Assembly (NCBI RefSeq): GCF_026626335.1
Contig: NZ_JAPNTZ010000005.1
Span: 372,001-436,000 of the forward strand
Origin: Paractinoplanes pyxinae
GTDB lineage: Bacteria > Actinomycetota > Actinomycetes > Mycobacteriales > Micromonosporaceae
DNA length: 64,000 nucleotides
Direction: 5' to 3'
The notes below the pieces were generated by a model that was not told the DNA's origin, searched no databases, and saw nothing but the letters and a program-made list of their open reading frames with translations. Made by a program: the position numbers and the translations under genes. Positions 61,701 to 64,000 of this stretch are shown here, one piece after another (within the stretch, counting starts at the first letter, position 1; every line of letters starts with the position of its first letter).

Positions 61701-63233
61701 GATGCCGACGTTGTTGATCTTGACGGTGGCGTTGACCTTCGCGCCGCCCGGGGTGCCGGCGACCGGGGTGATCGAGACACCGTTGTCGATGTTGACGTCG
61801 GGGTCGCTGACGGCCGCCACCCGGCCGTACCCGGTGATCGTCTTGTTGTTCAGGGTGGTCGTGATATTGGCCAGGTCCCATGTCGTGCCGGGCGGCGTGG
61901 CCAGGGTGGCGGCGGTGTTGAGGGTGATCGTCGCGTCCTGGCCGGCGCCGATGGCGACGTTGCTGCAGACGACGTTCGACGTGTCGGTGACGCAGGTTCC
62001 GCTGGTCGAGGTGGCCGAGGTGACGCGTACGCCGGAGGGGGCGTTCCCGATCGGGATGGTGACTGTCGCGCTGTCCGCGTCCGACGGCCCGGCATTGGTG
62101 ATCTTGACTGTGGCCGGCGCGGTCTTGCCGGCGGCCAGAGCGGCCGGCGTCACTGTGATCGTGCCGCCGGTGGTGGTGCGGGGCAGTGCCGTGGCGAGGG
62201 CCGAGCCGCCACCGTTGATGGTCATGGTGGCGTCGGTGGCCGCCGCGACCGGGGTGCTCGTCGCAGTGATGGAGTTCGCTGCGGGCGACCACGCGGGGGC
62301 GGTGCCGGTAGCCGTCGCCTTCAATGTCACCGGCATCGAGACCTTGGCCGTGCCACCGCCGGGGACAGTCACGCCCGTACATACGATATAGGTCGCGTTG
62401 CCGTCCTTGTCGCATGTGCCGCCGCCGGTCACGGTCGGGGTGCCGAGCGGGTAGTAGGTCGCGCTCGGCTTCGGGATCCGAATCGTCGTGTTCGGGGCGG
62501 CGACGTCCCCGGTGTTACTCACCGTGACGGTCGGCGTTCCGGACTGACCCGGCGCCACCGTGGTGCCGGTGCTCGTGACCGTGCCCAGCTTGACGTTGCC
62601 GCGGCAGATCGCCTCGCCGATCACGACGGTGCCGCCGGCGACGCTGCCCAGCGCGGCCAGCAGCTTGAGATCGATGGCCTTGGCCGTGTAGACAAACTGG
62701 CCGGAGGTGGTGTTCCAGGTCGCGGCCTCGGAATCGATCGCGGCGGTGAGGACCCCGGGCAGCGAGATCGTCCCGTCGGCCTGGATCGACACCGGCAGGC
62801 CGGACAGCCGCAAGTTGGCGGTGTTCACCGTGTGGCTGATCGCGGTGCTGTTCATCAGGCAGGTTGCGCCGACCGCGTCCGCGGTCAGCGTGCCGCCGAG
62901 CAGGTTGAGCCCGGTGACCTTGCCCTCCGCCGTGCCACCGTCGCCCGACGGCCCGCCGGTCGCCGCGACAGTGCCGGTGGTGGCCACGTTCGGGATGTTG
63001 GCGTTGACGAGGGTGCTGCTGACAGCGGTGCCCCCGTTCCAGTTGGCGGTGGCCGGCAACGTCACGTTGACCGGCAGGCCCAGCACGGTCAGCCCCACCC
63101 GCAGGGCGTTCGACGTGGTGGTGACGGACGTGGCCGCGTACGCGGCGCCGGGGCCCCAGAACAGCGTGAGCGCCAGAACGGCGACCACCAGGAGAGCCAG
63201 CTGCTTGACCGGAATACGCCAATGGAAGAGCAC
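52707..63233 (-). CDS. Giant LPxTG-anchored surface protein with DUF11-like modules
   Basis: The 3508-aa protein has a signal peptide (about 1-35, cleavage near AYA), a distinct first part to about residue 640, then about eleven modules of roughly 252 residues. Each has TVSNTGPSDA-type DUF11/CARDB-like strands, APTGTTFG, a Cys pair, GGCVDLD with a second Cys, and PGGTCTV/CTG. Module markers fall near nt 61100, 60335, 59565, 58805, 58060, 57310, 56560, 55810, 55040, 54290 and 53530. A Gly/Asp/Asn linker leads to LPRTG (from residue 3441), a membrane helix and a basic tail: a sortase anchor. Paired cysteines suggest disulphides. GTG 63231-63233 is the best start. It is probably an adhesin or wall fibre. 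Confidence 0.88.
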   Translation of the reverse strand: MLFHWRIPVKQLALLVVAVLALTLFWGPGAAYAATSVTTTSNALRVGLTVLGLPVNVTLPATANWNGGTAVSSTLVNANIPNVATTGTVAATGGPSGDGGTAEGKVTGLNLLGGTLTADAVGATCLMNSTAISHTVNTANLRLSGLPVSIQADGTISLPGVLTAAIDSEAATWNTTSGQFVYTAKAIDLKLLAALGSVAGGTVVIGEAICRGNVKLGTVTSTGTTVAPGQSGTPTVTVSNTGDVAAPNTTIRIPKPSATYYPLGTPTVTGGGTCDKDGNATYIVCTGVTVPGGGTAKVSMPVTLKATATGTAPAWSPAANSITATSTPVAAATDATMTINGGGSALATALPRTTTGGTITVTPAALAAGKTAPATVKITNAGPSDADSATVTIPIGNAPSGVRVTSATSTSGTCVTDTSNVVCSNVAIGAGQDATITLNTAATLATPPGTTWDLANITTTLNNKTITGYGRVAAVSDPDVNIDNGVSITPVAGTPGGAKVNATVKINNVGIQPGTATVTFPAAPAGYTIDTAGASAGGGTCALVSGALKCTGVTVPKMTGGTPGSLTLTVPVTLGSGVTADWTGTVTATTTDSTGTATGTLINAVTRANLAAAARGPAARTVSPGQPTTMTVDIDNQGPSDAVATPFVVVAPQNTTFGPLTGAVGTACQTLTPTTVRCSVTQKPDDPILSLDLPLLVSATADASTPLAGGCVSLDNDAICGGAADTALPTITLRPKLADRLTVLGTPATITPGSSGTGTLTLTSIQAETGVKITVPKAALPSGFTVSAATVNGGTCDITGATAIVCTGIPLAANTPKDVQLTVQVPATATSTQTWTATGITVETGNESMTATGALATTGTPAYRLEATVGVPTAGSVEPGGTANVQVTVTNKGPSTATGASFTVAAPTGTTFGTLSSPASDICTANADRNLLTCTTTLALNAATAQLTLPLVVAANADPDKAISGSCVNLDGYPGCGAGDATIPPITLKVPAAAQVGFASDTVTVTPGDTATTAKLRVSATRAQLTNTVVAIPLTPRPAGLNAPTVTLAGGGACPVSANIATCTIPTIDPGTPQEINLGLTATAGAGTGTWTVPGITATIPAGTVTAADQTLARIGDPRNVVTATVNVPSTPILPGGTGSVSVDVNNTGPSDALGAKVSVIAPAGATFTALTPGSPTANACQLAADGKSAGCTFDQTVAASATTFTFPIAVAANVQAGADLTGGCVDLDANGICTTADGNFPPIPVDVPLQGRLTVSATPATVVPGDPTAKTATLTLKSGANINDLVVATSTAAPTGLQVTAVTAPGNLDCAPTATGTFNCGDVDLTGVNHSADITLTLKAAANADPATWTPVLAISGGGQNATAAAAVAVIGAAQPTLSATATVPSAGTLNPGDTATVNVTVANTGFSDAKNRVVTVTAPAGTTFDAANLPAACQSLVATRVQCTVTAPAGQNAALALPVVIPANADLFTSIGGGCVDYDGTPGCDASIPTITLRAPVDRRAAVSVTPVTVTPGTTGNASVRVTAENGDLTGFSIEVPLTLGAGLTIGSVTPAGPTCTVTGSTVNCSLGNLAKGASRDITIPVVAAANLAAGVTATAANIKIQDSTGPVTLTGTRPVAVTGAPQVTLTPTFGTVSAVEPGATGTIPVTLKNEGTSDATNARFSVVAPAGVTFGTPLPAGCTADATSTRLSCTATIAAGATAPAFSVPVTVDPTADPSGTITGGCFDRNDNGVCTSPPDVTLPAIPLTTRFDQEVTVRVNRAQLAPGTADTATAQVVITSTKAQNVDVSIPIPAAVSGWTISADNGCTKGASDITCTGLALPAGAKTVTLTITTPNTTSTGDLWDAGVKLTGRGAATTTTASQIALVGTSPYDLSVAVSGVPGNNSVLPGDTVPLTVQVTNSASSNLTSATIKAPVVITAPAGTTFGTPPADCTRTTPTTLNCRVDVSDVGTRANWTVPIVIPGNANPATPIAGGCVDLDSTPACDATIGSFSLRKPLATVVSTGTVTAASPAPGQTGTATVSLAAAEVRPNLGVTVSLAGLPAGVDVTAVRLGGRTCTIAAGTATCPGTNFPDTGTTPLAIDFTTGSSTAPDSTWRPTITVTDPGKDSVVLRPQVLAVGSPTSDVSVALVLPPAGTVLPGGTADVQVTMTNNSVSDDPAALATFTAPAGTTFDLTGTTAADYCTTSSATQISCRTALAAGAKAQFRLNLKVASTAASGASVAGGCVDVPGGTDCDTAIALTLGKPFSDQAQLGFTRATVAPGAIDSGFITVTTDRPLSGLTITVPLAGKPSDLEIAGASSPTGAPCTVNNTEITCSGISLASDGPDQRLVDVRLHPASRMPANATWSPTATLSNGAGGTSQANGELLRTSAPAPDVKYTMSAPTTPVAPGTTAVITGTLDNKGFSDLTNASVRVKAPTGTTFGTPLPAGCTAAAGSSLMDCVVNLPAGAAAPVSWSLPIQIPANANPNTPVTGGCVDFDRDNVCEPGEPVLPAVALTATLDQALTVRTPTGGGATLTPGVTGTVTVTVASTQSKSGLTVTIPTDTLPTGMQVVQVRSDAGSCTIGDKAVTCTNVSVTGGGTADVVLTTLVAGNAPAGDWSPAVLVSQGSQSKEQTVTAAATIGAPRTDPKLTVSVPVSGTVMPGGTGTLTLLVTNDGPSQATGLTYTVLAPTGTTFPTLTGPAASACQRVSDRQLNCTVNVAGNGRTSVAIPIAVDPTVSAANPVTGGCVRNTVGSTCSPSDYQIQSITLATPLSGKLQIAGAPVTVVPGRTGSGVLRITATGAVSNATVTIPLAGKPAGFTVTGVSGPQGSTCTNGATEIRCTGVNLVTGANTAVTVTTKVDAGAAGSLSWQATGITVAAAGETVTGGTAQLITSGDPVAAVTYKPTTPSRTVKPGETTSLTVAVSNAGPSDAARRTATLIAPNNTSFGNLSGPAATACTVTSASVLTCTYDLAAGASTSWTVPLQVSAGVKDGDKLTGGCVSADGNRTCGDDLDVSIDETPVNSSISDTGTLTLDGAVVPAGESGTALVRFSATAAFTGLTLTVPLGGLPTGFSVSAASIDGATCTVGESAITCTGIDLAAGEPKALSLSVDVAAGAAATAAWRATGITLSDPDDADDKLTASGLLVSTTAAAYSVAVTVGSPSVTAPAPGQTTVLPITLSNAGPGDADPYVATIRLPDGAVAGALPSGCVAGTDTRTVVCTVKLAAGASRTIQLPLVVSLDLKGGETLTGGCVDQALSTDPEADGECGGDTDVALPSIPVARHKVNLAVEYGKPAVTLTPGAAVVIRVPYTNDGTETADEVRFTVRPPAGVVVRSAAILLDAASAESISAAATANTVAAACQPAGGSEAANAVVCEAPDQAGLDGSELWLTIDASNSAKSGTQPMRVTVSTSSADGNSTDNTVEVMLKLKAKASSGNGGDDGDNGNGGGGNDGGGDLPRTGPQIFGALLTSLMLIIAGSLMLVTMRRPGAAAVAGRVPTSYPARHVRPAARPWTRRRRDDRQSG

Positions 63234-63613
63234 GAGTCGATTTTCACGGCGTCCCGCGCCATAAGTCCTTCGTTCGCCGAATGTCTCGCCATTTCTTTCA
63301 GCCAACTGCCAGCCAATGGCGTTTCAACTCTGATAACACCCGTCCCACCGGCCCCTCCCGAGACCCCGGAATATCAAATTACGGCCGCCGGGCCGCCGGT
63401 TCCTCAGTGGAACCCGCCGGGCGCCCGCGAGCACGCCGCGAGCCGCCGGGAAAACGCCTCCGAGCGTTACGCTGCAACGGTTTCCGCTCTCCGGCGTCGG
63501 CGATCGACCATATCCGATGCGTGGCGTCCACCCGACGTTCACCGGCCCGAGGCAGCGGAGAACGGCCTTTTCGCGTACGTTTTCCGGTGTTTACTAAAGG
63601 AAGGCGCACGTCG
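63234..63613. other. Divergent intergenic region of the surface-protein and GH92 genes
   Basis: These 380 bases separate two divergent genes for exported proteins. Short open frames are present but look non-coding. AAAGGAAGG before the GH92 ATG is a ribosome site. Promoters for both genes must lie here, but I see no clear consensus pair. Confidence 0.5.
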
Positions 63614-64000
63614 ATGCCAAAGATTCGTCTGACCTTAACCGCCGGTATGGCGGCGCTAATGGCCGTAGGATGGGGCGCGGTGGTCCCGGCTCAGGCCGCC
63701 CCGCCGGCCCTGGTGGCCGATCCGGCGGCCTACGTCGACCCCTTCATCGGCACCACCCGGGGCGGCAACACCTGGCCCGGCGCGACCCGCCCGTTCGGCA
63801 TGATCGCCTGGAGCCCGACCGCCACCACGGGCGACCAGACCGGGGCGCCGGCCTCCAACGGGTACGACTACAACGTCACCAAGCTGCGGGGCTTCAGCCT
63901 GACGCACGTCAATGGCGCCGGGTGCGCCCCGGGCGCCGCCGGCGACGTGCCGATCCTCCCGTACGCGGGCCCGGTCGACTCCTCCCCCACGGCCGACACC
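63614..64000 (+). CDS. GH92 alpha-mannosidase, N-terminal part (runs off window)
   Basis: The first 129 codons are in the window. A signal peptide (about 1-28, LTLTAGMAALMAVGWGAVVPAQA) is followed by the opening of glycoside hydrolase family 92: YVDPFIGTTRGGNTWPGATRPFGMIAWSP, then GYDYNVTKLRGFSLTHVNGAGC. GH92 enzymes are calcium-dependent exo-alpha-mannosidases (mostly 1,2-linked) that invert configuration. It is secreted and would trim mannose from fungal or plant glycans or host glycoproteins. Catalytic acids lie beyond the window. The start ATG 63614 has a good ribosome site. Confidence 0.92.
   Translation, partial: MPKIRLTLTAGMAALMAVGWGAVVPAQAAPPALVADPAAYVDPFIGTTRGGNTWPGATRPFGMIAWSPTATTGDQTGAPASNGYDYNVTKLRGFSLTHVNGAGCAPGAAGDVPILPYAGPVDSSPTADT

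Noticed and set aside
51930..63632. Plus-strand open frame of about 3900 codons
   Set aside because: It lies antisense to a convincing signal-peptide/LPxTG protein with regular modules and its own translation is Arg/Gly-rich without domains.

Overview
This window comes from a very GC-rich actinomycete chromosome. It carries a mycothiol ligase (mshC), F420-linked oxidoreductases, GTG starts, probable leaderless genes, a SecA2 and SigF/SigB-type partner-switching parts. Together these suggest the Micromonosporales, perhaps an Actinoplanes-like organism. The genus is an inference; no rRNA or tRNA gene is visible to fix it.

Layout. 0-7.1 kb is mixed accessory and housekeeping: a truncated SDR behind an AraC regulator, a GNAT, a CDP-alcohol transferase, a phosphoribosyltransferase, a PAC2 protein, a divergent MarR/nitroreductase pair, a short-repeat patch and a GntR regulator with a clear operator. 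7.2-12.3 kb is the conserved actinobacterial mshC block, read leftward: LLM F420 oxidoreductase, histidine phosphatase, DUF3090, SCO1664-family protein and MshC with very tight junctions, followed by a small secreted protein. 12.4-20.4 kb holds an aldo/keto reductase, a two-component system, an M20 peptidase, a hemerythrin protein and a LysR regulator. 20.4-24.9 kb holds a ClpC-type unfoldase, a NYN nuclease and an MFS exporter.

25.1-29.6 kb is a four-gene rightward cassette: an 86-aa helical protein of Esx size, a 295-aa protein, an FtsK/EccC-like ATPase with one intact and apparently degenerate flanking ATPase modules, and a coiled-coil membrane protein. Two DnaA-box-like 9-mers follow it. 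29.7-33.3 kb is rich in repeats. It contains a short conserved head fused to a Pro/Ala repeat tail, a 70-bp tandem repeat and a two-gene operon in which a four-repeat Gly/Asp/His peptide precedes a JmjC/cupin oxygenase. The operon looks like an undescribed peptide-modification system.

33.3-40.3 kb has two DUF72 proteins around a class IV aminotransferase, a DksA/TraR protein behind a consensus SigB/F-type promoter, a uridine-kinase-like protein with a broken P-loop, an orphan winged-helix regulator and secA2. 40.4-45.1 kb is a stress-signalling island: two STAS-HATPase fusions, a CheR-PAS protein and a sigma factor fused to a STAS domain. None of the three STAS domains keeps the phosphorylatable Ser/Thr, and one STAS-HATPase gene has a consensus SigB/F-type promoter.

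45.2-64 kb is surface and low-complexity territory: a 1248-aa repeat protein, a small membrane protein, an SGNH hydrolase, a glutamate-cysteine ligase, a 3508-aa LPxTG-anchored repeat protein with about eleven 252-aa modules, and the start of a secreted GH92 mannosidase. Recent repeat expansion after short conserved heads recurs across the window.
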